NCBI GenBank assembly: GCA_035259385.1
Contig: DATFWL010000510.1
Coordinates: 1-24,591, forward strand
Direction of reading: 5' to 3'
Origin: QHWK01 sp035259385
GTDB taxonomy: Bacteria > Acidobacteriota > Vicinamibacteria > Vicinamibacterales > CAVVIG01
DNA length: 24,591 bases
Below are positions 1-7,893 of the stretch, piece after piece; positions within the stretch are counted from its first letter, which is position 1; each line of letters begins with the position of its first letter. Position numbers and translations under genes: made by a program. The notes beneath the pieces were generated by a model. It ran no database searches. It saw nothing but the letters and a program-made list of their open reading frames with translations, and was not told the origin of the DNA.

Positions 1-420
1 GTGAACAACGTGTTCGCGCAGATCGGTCTGATCATGCTGATCGGGCTCGCCGCGAAGAACGCGATTCTGATCGTCGAGTTCGCGAAGATGGAGCACGACG
101 CCGGCAAGCCGGTGATGGAGGCGGCGATGACCGCGGCGAAGTTGCGCTTCCGTCCGATTCTGATGACCGCCTTCGCGTTCATCCTCGGCGTCGTGCCGCT
201 GCTGACGGCGTCGGGCGCCGGCGCCGAGGCGCGCAAGGTGATGGGCATCGCCGTGTTCTCGGGCATGTTGATCGCGACGATTCTCGGCGTCCTGCTGATC
301 CCGATGTTGTTCGTCGTTGTCGAGAGAGTCGTCGGGGGCGCGAAGCCTCATCCCGCGCCGGAGCCCGCTGTCGTCGGAACAGGCGCGCTGGCGACCGAGC
401 CGGGACATGGGGCGCATTGA
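1..420 (+). CDS. RND efflux pump inner-membrane subunit, C-terminal part (5' end outside window)
   Basis: This is the last 139 residues of a proton-driven RND (HAE1/AcrB-type) multidrug transporter of the inner membrane. The segment GLAAKNAILIVEFAK near the visible N-terminus matches the AcrB transmembrane helix that holds the proton-relay lysine (Lys940 in E. coli AcrB). It is followed by the typical RPILMTAFAFILGVVPL helix, the GAGAEARKVMG loop and the last helix ending in PMLFVVVERV. A full family member is about 1040 residues, so roughly 900 residues lie upstream of the window. The GTG at base 1 is an internal codon, not the start. The stop at 418-420 is followed at once by the outer-membrane factor gene, as in mex/acr-type operons. 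The family call is firm; substrate range cannot be read from this fragment. Confidence 0.95.
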   Translation: MNNVFAQIGLIMLIGLAAKNAILIVEFAKMEHDAGKPVMEAAMTAAKLRFRPILMTAFAFILGVVPLLTASGAGAEARKVMGIAVFSGMLIATILGVLLIPMLFVVVERVVGGAKPHPAPEPAVVGTGALATEPGHGAH

Positions 421-421
421 G

Positions 422-1837
422 ATGCTGCGACCGCCGGCCACTCTTGCGCTGTCAGCCCTGCTCACGTCGCTCTCGATCGGCTGCGCTCCCGTCGGACCCA
501 ACTACGCGCGCCCGCAGATGCCGACGCTGCCTGCGTACCGCTTCGTCCAGGAGCCGGCGCAGGCGCAGTCTCTCGCCGATCTGCCCTGGTGGGAGGTGTT
601 CGACGACGCCGCGCTGCAATCGCTGATCTGGGAGGCGGTCTACAACAATCTCGACGTACGCACTGCGGCGGCGCGCGTGGAAGAGGCCCGGGCGCGAGCC
701 GGAGTCGCCAAGTCGTTCCTGTATCCGCAGGTCGACGGCGTCGCCGGCTACGGGTTCCGCGTCGCGTCGAGCACCGCGAAGGAGAACGGGCTCGGCGACG
801 ACGACGACCATACGCGGCAGAGCGGCATAATCGGCCTCGGGCTCTCGTGGGAGATCGACCTGTTCGGGCGCATCCGGCGCGAGCACGAGGCCGCGCTGGC
901 GATCGCGCTGGCCACGGAGCAGGGGCGCCGCGGCGTCCTGGTCACGCTCGTCGCGGACGTCGCCTCGAACTACTTCCTCCTGCGCGAGCTCGACCAGCAG
1001 CTGGAGATCGCGCGCGCGACGCTGCGCATCAACGACGACACGGTCACCTATTTCCGCAACCGTCTCGAGGGCGGCGTGTCGAACCGGCTCGAGCTCGATC
1101 GCATCCAGGCCAACCGAGCGAATACCGCGGCGACGATACCGCAGCTCGAGAACGAGATCGCGGTGATCGAGAACCTGCTCTCGCTGCTGCTCGGCCGCCC
1201 GCCGTCGTCGATCGATCGCGACGGCAATCCGATGGAGATGCTGCCGCCGGCGGTCCCGGCCGGAATGCCCGCGTCGCTGCTCGAGCGGCGGCCCGACGTC
1301 CTCGAGGCCGAACAGCTGCTCGTCGCCGCCAACGCCGACATCGGCGCCGCCAAGGCGCTGTTCTACCCGAACATCAGTCTCTCGAGCTTCGGCGGCGCCC
1401 TCGCCGGCGACGTGTCCAAGTTCCTGGGGGGAACGGGGGCGATCTGGTCGGTCAGCGCCAGCCTGCTGCAGCCGATCTACAACGCCGGGCGGAACAAGGC
1501 CAACCTGGCCGCGACGCAGGCGCGCTTCGAGCAGGCGCTCGCGCAATACCAGAAAGCGGCGCTGAACGGCTACCGCGAAGTGGCCGACTCGCTGGTGACG
1601 ATCCAGAAGCTCGCGGCGATCCGCGCCGAGCGCGAGAACGGCGTGACGGTCCTGACCGACGCCGCCGATCTCGCGCGCTCGCGCTACGACTCGGGGCTCG
1701 CCAGCTACATCGAAATCCTGACCGCAGACCAGGATCTGTTTCAGCAGCAGCTGCTGCTCTCCCAGACGCGTGGAGCCGAGCTGCGCGCGCGCGCCGAGAT
1801 CTATCGCGCGCTCGGCGGCGGCTGGCAGCAGCCGTAG
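422..1837 (+). CDS. RND efflux outer-membrane factor lipoprotein (OprM/NodT family)
   Basis: This 471-residue protein is the trimeric outer-membrane channel that completes the RND pump encoded just upstream. The N-terminus has a short hydrophobic stretch ending LSIGC, a plausible though not ideal lipobox, followed by APVGPNY, the start typical of mature NodT-family factors. Two OEP-type coiled-coil repeats follow: one contains LDVRTAAARVEEARARAGVA and GLSWEIDLFGR, the second contains RRPDVLEAEQLL, NIGAAKALFYPN-type sequence, LLQPIYNAGRNKA and SRYDSGLASYIEIL. The length fits the family. I chose ATG 422 because it lies one base after the pump stop and places the signal sequence at the very N-terminus. 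ATG 407, which overlaps the pump gene by 14 bases, is an alternative. No membrane-fusion subunit is visible; it should lie upstream of the window. Confidence 0.93.
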   Translation: MLRPPATLALSALLTSLSIGCAPVGPNYARPQMPTLPAYRFVQEPAQAQSLADLPWWEVFDDAALQSLIWEAVYNNLDVRTAAARVEEARARAGVAKSFLYPQVDGVAGYGFRVASSTAKENGLGDDDDHTRQSGIIGLGLSWEIDLFGRIRREHEAALAIALATEQGRRGVLVTLVADVASNYFLLRELDQQLEIARATLRINDDTVTYFRNRLEGGVSNRLELDRIQANRANTAATIPQLENEIAVIENLLSLLLGRPPSSIDRDGNPMEMLPPAVPAGMPASLLERRPDVLEAEQLLVAANADIGAAKALFYPNISLSSFGGALAGDVSKFLGGTGAIWSVSASLLQPIYNAGRNKANLAATQARFEQALAQYQKAALNGYREVADSLVTIQKLAAIRAERENGVTVLTDAADLARSRYDSGLASYIEILTADQDLFQQQLLLSQTRGAELRARAEIYRALGGGWQQP

Positions 1838-1841
1838 GAGG
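1836..1841 (+). promoter_or_regulatory. Ribosome binding site of the PPK2 gene, overlapping the preceding stop
   Basis: A perfect AGGAGG overlaps the TAG stop (1835-1837) of the outer-membrane factor gene and sits 11 bases before ATG 1853. It fixes the PPK2 start and suggests that ribosomes ending on the upstream gene reach this site directly. Confidence 0.7.
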
Positions 1842-1852
1842 CGCCGGCGATC

Positions 1853-2668
1853 ATGGCGAACGCGAACGAGAACGGATCGGCGAAGCCGAAGAAGATGAAG
1901 AACCGGACCTACGCGAAGGAGCTGGCAAAGCTCCAGGAGAAGCTGTGTCTGCTCCAGGAATGGGTCAAGCACAAGGGCCTGCGCGTGGTGATCGTTTTCG
2001 AGGGGCGCGACGCCGCCGGCAAAGGCGGCACGATCAAGGCGATCACCGAGCGCGTCAGCCCGCGCGTGTTCCGTTTGATCGCGCTGCCGGCGCCGTCGGA
2101 CCGCGAGAAGAGCCAGATGTACATGCAGCGCTACTTCCCGCACTTCCCTGCGGCCGGCGAGATCGTCATCTTCGATCGGAGCTGGTACAACCGCGCTGGC
2201 GTCGAGCACGTGATGGGCTTCTGCACCGACGAGCAGTACGAGGAGTTCCTCAAGATCTGCCCGGCGTTCGAGAAACAGATGGTGAACAACGGGCTGATCC
2301 TGATCAAGTTCTGGCTCGAGGTGAGCAACAAAGAGCAGCAGCGGCGCTTCGAGGCGCGGATCAAGGATCCGCTGCGGCAGTGGAAGCTGAGCAACATGGA
2401 TCTGCCGTCGCGCGCGCGCTGGTACCGGTATTCGCTGGCGCGTGACGCGATGCTGAAGGCGACCGATACCACGTTCGCACCGTGGTACATCGTTCGATCC
2501 GACGACAAGAAGCGCGCGCGGCTCAACACCATCGCGCAGCTCCTGAAGCTGATTCCCTACAAGAAACTCGATCGGCCGAAGATCAAGCTGCCCAACCGCT
2601 CGAAGAAGCACGCCTACGACGACGAGGCGTCGATCGCGAAGCGACGGTTTGTTCCGGAGCGCTACTGA
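1853..2668 (+). CDS. ppk2: Polyphosphate kinase 2 (PPK2 family)
   Basis: This 271-residue protein belongs to the PPK2 family, cytosolic enzymes that transfer phosphate between polyphosphate and nucleotides. Visible signatures are the Walker A loop EGRDAAGKGG at residues 50-59, the Walker B region IFDRSWYNR around 106-114, the conserved PSDREKSQMYMQRYFPHFP stretch, and the lid region RWYRYSLARDAM. The C-terminal sequence with KIPYKKLD-like basic residues and the length of about 270 residues suit single-domain PPK2 proteins. From sequence alone I cannot decide between NDP (class I) and NMP (class II/III) preference. It starts 15 bases after the efflux factor stop, behind a perfect Shine-Dalgarno sequence, and is followed within 15 bases by an MscS-type channel gene. 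The link to efflux may be only co-transcription. Confidence 0.93.
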   Translation: MANANENGSAKPKKMKNRTYAKELAKLQEKLCLLQEWVKHKGLRVVIVFEGRDAAGKGGTIKAITERVSPRVFRLIALPAPSDREKSQMYMQRYFPHFPAAGEIVIFDRSWYNRAGVEHVMGFCTDEQYEEFLKICPAFEKQMVNNGLILIKFWLEVSNKEQQRRFEARIKDPLRQWKLSNMDLPSRARWYRYSLARDAMLKATDTTFAPWYIVRSDDKKRARLNTIAQLLKLIPYKKLDRPKIKLPNRSKKHAYDDEASIAKRRFVPERY

Positions 2669-2683
2669 CGCGATAGCGGCCAG

Positions 2684-4480
2684 ATGGTCGGTCAGCTAGA
2701 GGCGGCGGCACGGCCCACCAACGGCGGTCCTCACGGCCGAGCGCGGCGCACGGTTCCGCGAGTCGCCGCAGCCGCCGCGATCGCAGTCCTGCTGGCGTCG
2801 TCCTCGGCGAGCGACGCCCAGGTCGCGCAGACCGCGGGAGGCGCGCCGCGATCGCTGACCGCCTCCGTCAGCACCGAGCGGGACCCGGAAGCGGCGACCC
2901 TCACCTTCTTCAACCGGCCGATCGTCGTCCTGCGCGCGCGCATTCTCGGACGGCGTCCTGCGGATCGCGTTGCCGGCGCGCACCGGATTCTCGACGAGCT
3001 TGCCAGCAGCGGTGTGACCGGCCCCGTGCTCACCGAGCCGGTCGAGGGCGGTGTGTTCATTACTGTCGGCGGCACCGGCGTGATGGGAATCAGCACCGGG
3101 GACGTGGACGAACTGGCTGGGGAAACGCTCCCGGACGTCACCGCGCGGACGGTGGCGCACCTCCAGCAGGCGTTGACCGAGGCGCACGAAGCGCGGGCGC
3201 CGGGCGCGCTGCTCCGTGCGGCGCTCGTGGCGCTGGCCGTGATCGCCATTGCCGCCGCCGTGCTGTGGGCGATCGCGCGCGCCAGCCGGCGCATTTCGGC
3301 GAAATTCATCGAGCTGGCCGAACGCCGGGTCACCGGGGCCGGAATCGCGCCGCTCGAGGCGCTGCGTGCCTCGCGCGTGCTCGACGCGCAGCGCTACCTT
3401 GTCACCGCCACGATCGCCGCCGTCGACCTCATCGTCGCCTACGGGGCGCTCACGTTCACGCTGCGGAGATTTCCGTACACGCGTCCGTGGGGCGAGTCGA
3501 TGAGCGGCTTCCTGCTCGAGACCGTCCAGGATCTCGGACTGGGCGTCGTCAACGGGCTTCCAGGGCTGTTCTCGGTTCTGCTGATCTTCGTGATCGTGCG
3601 CTTCCTGGTCCGCCTCGTCCGGCTGTGGTTCGACAGCGTGGAACGCGGCCAGACGACCGCGCGCTGGATCTACCCGGACACGGCCGCGCCGACGCGGCGC
3701 CTGGTGACCTCGCTGCTCTGGCTGTTCGCGATCGTCGTCGCCTATCCCTACATGCCGGGAAGCCAGACCGAGGCGTTCAAGGGCGTCAGCGTGTTCGTCG
3801 GGCTCATGGTGACGTTCGGATCGAGCGGGCTCGTCAACCAGATCATGAGCGGCTTCATGATCACGTATTCCCGCTCGCTGCGTGTCGGCGATTTCGTGCG
3901 GATCGGCGACGTCGAGGGCACCGTGATGCACGTCGGCGTCCTGTCGACAAAGGTTCGATCCTTGTGGAACGAAGAGGTCACGATACCCAATGCGGTGGTC
4001 GTCGGGCAGACCACGACCGACTACTCACGCCACGGCGAGAGCGAAGGCGTCTTCACGTCGACGGCGGTGACCATCGGCTACGACACGCCGTGGCGCCAGG
4101 TGCACGCGCTGCTGCTGCTGGCCGCGGAACGGACGTCGGGGCTGCGTGCGAACCCGAAGCCACTGGTCCTGCAGGCTGGCCTCGAAGACTTCTACGTGAA
4201 GTACACGCTGCTCGTGTGCCTCGAGCAGCAGCAGTCGCGCCCGTTCGCGCTCGCGGCGCTGCATGCGAACATCCAGGATCTCTTCAACGAGCACGGCGTT
4301 CAGATCATGTCGCCCAACTACGTGCTCGATCCGGCGGCCCCGAAAATCGTGCCGAAGGAGCGATGGTTCGACGCGCCCGCTCGTGGGGAATCGGCGCGGC
4401 CTGCCGCTCACGACATCGGCACGATCCATTCCACCAGGTCGTCGGCGGCCGTGGTCACCGGCGCCAGGCCGGCCGAGTGA
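2684..4480 (+). CDS. MscS-family mechanosensitive ion channel with N-terminal periplasmic domain
   Basis: This 598-residue inner-membrane protein is a member of the MscS superfamily, channels that open under membrane tension and release solutes on hypo-osmotic shock. A signal-like hydrophobic stretch lies at residues 26-42, followed by an extracytoplasmic domain (about 70-170). Membrane helices are seen around 174-198, 237-260, 291-315 and 340-356. The pore-lining helix at about 365-396 contains VTFGSSGLVNQIMSGFMI. The beta domain follows with SLRVGDFVRIGDVEGTV and the conserved NEEVTIPNAVVV segment, then the alpha/beta C-terminal domain ending near residue 560. The start ATG 2684 has only a weak ribosome site but gives the signal sequence. 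The last 73 bases overlap the 3' end of the oppositely transcribed phosphoesterase gene. Confidence 0.9.
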   Translation: MVGQLEAAARPTNGGPHGRARRTVPRVAAAAAIAVLLASSSASDAQVAQTAGGAPRSLTASVSTERDPEAATLTFFNRPIVVLRARILGRRPADRVAGAHRILDELASSGVTGPVLTEPVEGGVFITVGGTGVMGISTGDVDELAGETLPDVTARTVAHLQQALTEAHEARAPGALLRAALVALAVIAIAAAVLWAIARASRRISAKFIELAERRVTGAGIAPLEALRASRVLDAQRYLVTATIAAVDLIVAYGALTFTLRRFPYTRPWGESMSGFLLETVQDLGLGVVNGLPGLFSVLLIFVIVRFLVRLVRLWFDSVERGQTTARWIYPDTAAPTRRLVTSLLWLFAIVVAYPYMPGSQTEAFKGVSVFVGLMVTFGSSGLVNQIMSGFMITYSRSLRVGDFVRIGDVEGTVMHVGVLSTKVRSLWNEEVTIPNAVVVGQTTTDYSRHGESEGVFTSTAVTIGYDTPWRQVHALLLLAAERTSGLRANPKPLVLQAGLEDFYVKYTLLVCLEQQQSRPFALAALHANIQDLFNEHGVQIMSPNYVLDPAAPKIVPKERWFDAPARGESARPAAHDIGTIHSTRSSAAVVTGARPAE

Positions 4481-6753
4481 GCGAGGTCGCGCCATCGCAG
4501 TTGTCCGTGGACGCCGTACGGCAGCATCCGGATCCGGTGTGACGACGGTTCGACGCGGACCTCGATGAAGCTCTGGAAGAACGGCGCGACGTTGTAGTCG
4601 AACGCCGCTGACATCCACTCGGCTGAAAACGGCCACGCGCCCACCCGATGGGTCCACCACCACGCGGGCCGCTTCCAGGCCGGCGAACGCGCTTCGATCT
4701 TCTCGACGACCGCCGCGCGATCGGGATAGAAGGCCCACGCCGCGGTGGGCGGCGTCGCCGGCCAGGCGAGCGCCGTGCCGAAACTCATATAGGCGCCGCC
4801 GCCGCCGTTGACGACGTAATGGCGGGCCGGCCCGCTCTCGGTGGCGGGCTCGACGTAGTACTCGAGATCGTGCGTGTCGCCGGCCATCATGAGCGCGACG
4901 CCGTGATCGACGAGCAGCCGTTTCAGCCGCGCGAACGGTTCGGCGCCGGCCGTGGCGTCGAATCCGCCAGCATAGAACGGATGGCCGATCACCGCCATCG
5001 TGAACTTGCCCGAGGCGCGGCCGAGCGCACCTTCGAGCCAGCTCCATTGCGTGGAATCGATCTGCTTGACGATGCCGGTGTCGATGGCGACGAGGGCGAA
5101 CCGATCGGTCTGCACTTCGAAGAACGGACCGCGTTGATAGCCGGTCGGCACCTCGTACTCGCCGCGCAACCGCTCGGCCTGGCCAATCAGGGCGTCGATC
5201 CGCGATTCCGTCGTACTGGTCAGGCGAAGCTCCGACTCGGCCCGCGCGCGCATCGCCACGCGAGCGGAGTCGGCGTCGAGGAACGTGGCCAGGAACGCGT
5301 CGAGGCCGTCGTACCAGTCGTGGTTGCCGGGAATCGCGTAGACCGGCTTCTTCACGCCCTTGAACGGCAGCCAGAACTTCGCTTCGTAGTCGATCATCGC
5401 GCCGTTCGGGTAGATGACGTCCGATGAGATGACGACGAAGCGGACGTCCGGGCGCTCCGCAACCGCGAGCAGCTGATCGCGCAGCGAGTGTTGCGACGCG
5501 TCGCCTTCGCCGGTGTCGCCGATGACGATGAACGAGAAGTCGCTCGCGGTTCCGGGCGGCGACACGAGAAAGGTCGACGGTCCGGCGCCGGCGCGCGCGA
5601 TCACGGCATCCGCCATCGCCTTCCGCCATTCGTCGGTGCGCGACTCCGCCCAGGAGTTCCAGATGCCGCTCGCCCAGTTCTCGGTGTCGAAGAACCAGCT
5701 CATGCCCCAGACCGGGACGGTTGCGGCGATGATCGCCGCGATGGGCAGACCGGTGGCCAGGCTGCGGCGAATCGCGGCCATCGTGGAGAAGCGCGCCTCG
5801 CGCAGCCGCATCCCGACGCGCAGCCGGTAGCGCAGCCAGCCGGCGACGGTCAGACGCCGCCAGCCGTGGCCGGATCCATCGGCCGACAGATACCACTGCC
5901 ACGCACGCCGTTCGAGCCAGCGCGTCGATGAGCGGACCGAGATCACGACCGGGACGATGATGATCAGCGCGACCAGTATCGCCAGCAGCATGTCGCCGGT
6001 CACCGCGATGGCGGGCGCGAGCAGGCCCAGGAGCGACCCGTCCGCTTGCATGCGCGCGATGTGAATCGCGAAGAGCGTGACGATGAACGCGCCGATCCAG
6101 CCGCGATCGCTCGAAGTGCGGGTGTGTTCCTCCGCCGCGATCTCGGCGTAGAGCGCCGTCACGGCCGGATGATCGGCGATGCCGAGGTCGTCCAGCACCG
6201 TTCGGCCGGCGTCGTCGGCCGTGTAGGCCGGCGCGGTCGCGATCGTCCAGGCGATACCAAACGCGCGCAGGGCTGCGCCGATGCTCACCAGCCAGGTCTC
6301 CGATACGCGGTGGGTCGCCAGCAGCAGCGCCGACGCGCCGATGTTGCCGAGCGCTGCGAGCGCGTCCATGGTCCGGCTGCGTCCGGCTTCGCGCCACGCT
6401 GCCCCGGCGTGCCGCACGCCGTCGATCGCGAACGATCCGGCGAGGAAGAGCACGATCGCCGTGCCGACCAGGAACGGCGCGTTGATGACGACGAGCGCCA
6501 TCAGCACCGTGAGCGATCCACTGGTGATCGCGCGGCGCATCGCCGACGCCTCGGGCACGCGCACGGCGTGCAGGAGCTCGAGGCCGCCGGCAATGGCGAG
6601 CAGGAAGCCGACGCGCAGCAGCGGCTGTTCCGCCGCACGCAGCGGCGCGGTCAGCGCGAGCACGCCGATGATCGCGACCGGAATCGTGAACGATCGGACC
6701 TTCGCTGTCTGGCGCCCGGCGGCGACGCGTTCGCGAAGGCTCAGGCGGGTCAC
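4408..6753 (-). CDS. HdeD-like (DUF308) membrane domain fused to a calcineurin-like metallophosphoesterase
   Basis: This 781-residue protein combines two parts. Residues 20-175 form paired membrane helices with the look of HdeD/DUF308 proteins (GVLALTAPL, GFLLAIAGGLELLHAVR). More helices follow at about 218-233, 240-272 and 333-353. From about residue 405 a calcineurin-like phosphoesterase domain begins. Its metal-site motifs appear in order: GDTGEGD at 412-418, SDVIY at 444-448, GNHDWYDG at 476-483, GHPFY at 590-594 and GDTHD at 625-629. The GDxG / xDxxY / GNHD / GDTH series resembles purple acid phosphatases, but the usual GD before Tyr is SD and the usual GHxH is GDTH. The substrate is unknown. 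The GTG start lies 19 bases after the asparaginase stop on the same strand, so it probably ends the asparagine operon. The 3' end overlaps the MscS-type gene. Confidence 0.85.
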   Translation of the reverse strand: MTRLSLRERVAAGRQTAKVRSFTIPVAIIGVLALTAPLRAAEQPLLRVGFLLAIAGGLELLHAVRVPEASAMRRAITSGSLTVLMALVVINAPFLVGTAIVLFLAGSFAIDGVRHAGAAWREAGRSRTMDALAALGNIGASALLLATHRVSETWLVSIGAALRAFGIAWTIATAPAYTADDAGRTVLDDLGIADHPAVTALYAEIAAEEHTRTSSDRGWIGAFIVTLFAIHIARMQADGSLLGLLAPAIAVTGDMLLAILVALIIIVPVVISVRSSTRWLERRAWQWYLSADGSGHGWRRLTVAGWLRYRLRVGMRLREARFSTMAAIRRSLATGLPIAAIIAATVPVWGMSWFFDTENWASGIWNSWAESRTDEWRKAMADAVIARAGAGPSTFLVSPPGTASDFSFIVIGDTGEGDASQHSLRDQLLAVAERPDVRFVVISSDVIYPNGAMIDYEAKFWLPFKGVKKPVYAIPGNHDWYDGLDAFLATFLDADSARVAMRARAESELRLTSTTESRIDALIGQAERLRGEYEVPTGYQRGPFFEVQTDRFALVAIDTGIVKQIDSTQWSWLEGALGRASGKFTMAVIGHPFYAGGFDATAGAEPFARLKRLLVDHGVALMMAGDTHDLEYYVEPATESGPARHYVVNGGGGAYMSFGTALAWPATPPTAAWAFYPDRAAVVEKIEARSPAWKRPAWWWTHRVGAWPFSAEWMSAAFDYNVAPFFQSFIEVRVEPSSHRIRMLPYGVHGQLRWRDLAHSAGLAPVTTAADDLVEWIVPMS

Positions 6754-6772
6754 GGGGTCACGCCCACTGACG

Positions 6773-7870
6773 TCAGTATTCGCTGAACAGGCGCTGCAGA
6801 TCGGCGTTGGTGCGGCTCTTCAGCAGCGCCAGCCGCAGCAGCACGCGCGCTTTGTACGGGTTCAGATCCAGCGACGCGACGAACCCGCTCTTGTCGTCGT
6901 CCACCTCGACGTTGCGGCCGACGCGGCCGGTCGTCACGCGCGTCGAGCGCACGCAGACGACGCCGTTCTTGGCGTGGCGGGCGAGCGCCGCCAGCGCGCT
7001 CGCCGTCATGTTCCCGTTCCCGACTCCGGCGATCACCAGGCCCTTGGCGCCTGCGGCGACCGCCGCGTCGATGAGCGCTCCGTCCATGTTCTCGTGGGCC
7101 ATGATGATGTCGACGCGCGGCAGCGCGGCCGCGCCGTCGAGCGAAAACTCCGATCCTGTGGTGTTGCGGCCGACCGGCCCGCGGTTCCAGTCGATCTCGC
7201 CGTACGCCACCGTGCCGACCAGGCCGGTCAACGGCGACAGGAACGTCTGCACCGCGGTGGTGCTCGTCTTGGTGAGCGAGGAGGCGCCGTGCACCCAGTC
7301 GTTGACGACGACGAGCACGCCGCGGCCGGCGGCGTCCTTGTTGGCGGCGACCGCGACGGCGTTGAAGAAGTTCAGCGGCCCGTCCGCCGAGAGCGCGGTC
7401 GACGGGCGCATCGCCGCGGTCAACACCACCGGTTTGCGTGACTTGACCACCAGGTTCAGGAAGTAGGCGGTCTCCTCGATCGTGTCGGTGCCGTGCGTGA
7501 TGACGACGCCGGCGACGTCGGGCATCGCGGTCAGCTCGTTGACGCGCCGCGCCAGCTTCAGCCAGACCTCGTCGTTCATGTCCTGCGAGCCGATGTTCGA
7601 GATCTGCTCGCCGCGCAGGGCGGCGAGCTTCTTCGCCTGCGGAACCGCCGCCAGCAGTTGCTCGACGCCGACCTGCCCCGACGTGTAGCCCGCCTGCACG
7701 TCGCTCGCCGCCGCGCCGGCAATGGTGCCGCCGGTCGCGAGCACGACGACGTTGGGCAGCGTCTTTTGTTCGGCGGCGCGCGGCTGCGCGCCCGCCGCGA
7801 TCGGAAGCGTGACCGCCAGCGCGGCGAGCGCGGCAACCATCGACGTTGAACGTGTGATTCGGATGCGCAT
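6773..7870 (-). CDS. ansB: Type II L-asparaginase, exported
   Basis: This 365-residue enzyme hydrolyses L-asparagine to aspartate and ammonia. An N-terminal signal sequence (residues 1-28, ending AAGAQP) points to the periplasm, as for E. coli AnsB. Catalytic landmarks are all present: ATGGTIAG with the nucleophilic Thr49, Tyr62 in GYTSGQ, Ser95 in NIGSQDMND, the THGTDT motif with Thr128-Asp129, and Lys201 in LTKTSTT. GVGNGN near the end is the usual C-terminal motif. ATG 7870 was chosen because GAGGT lies about seven bases upstream and it places the signal sequence at the N-terminus; the open frame continues further upstream but only as a shadow of the transporter gene. It is preceded by the dicarboxylate-type transporter and followed by the phosphoesterase fusion. 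Confidence 0.95.
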   Translation of the reverse strand: MRIRITRSTSMVAALAALAVTLPIAAGAQPRAAEQKTLPNVVVLATGGTIAGAAASDVQAGYTSGQVGVEQLLAAVPQAKKLAALRGEQISNIGSQDMNDEVWLKLARRVNELTAMPDVAGVVITHGTDTIEETAYFLNLVVKSRKPVVLTAAMRPSTALSADGPLNFFNAVAVAANKDAAGRGVLVVVNDWVHGASSLTKTSTTAVQTFLSPLTGLVGTVAYGEIDWNRGPVGRNTTGSEFSLDGAAALPRVDIIMAHENMDGALIDAAVAAGAKGLVIAGVGNGNMTASALAALARHAKNGVVCVRSTRVTTGRVGRNVEVDDDKSGFVASLDLNPYKARVLLRLALLKSRTNADLQRLFSEY

Positions 7871-7893
7871 CACGGACCTCGAATTCTCCGGCT

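Noticed and set aside
452..2611. Minus-strand open frame of 719 codons across the efflux-factor and PPK2 genes
   Set aside because: It is rich in Arg, Leu, Asp and Glu with no family features, typical of the antisense shadow of GC-rich genes; both plus-strand genes are clear homologues.
4025..6397. Minus-strand open frame of 790 codons overlapping the phosphoesterase gene
   Set aside because: It is an Arg-rich frame-shifted shadow; the neighbouring frame carries all the phosphoesterase motifs.
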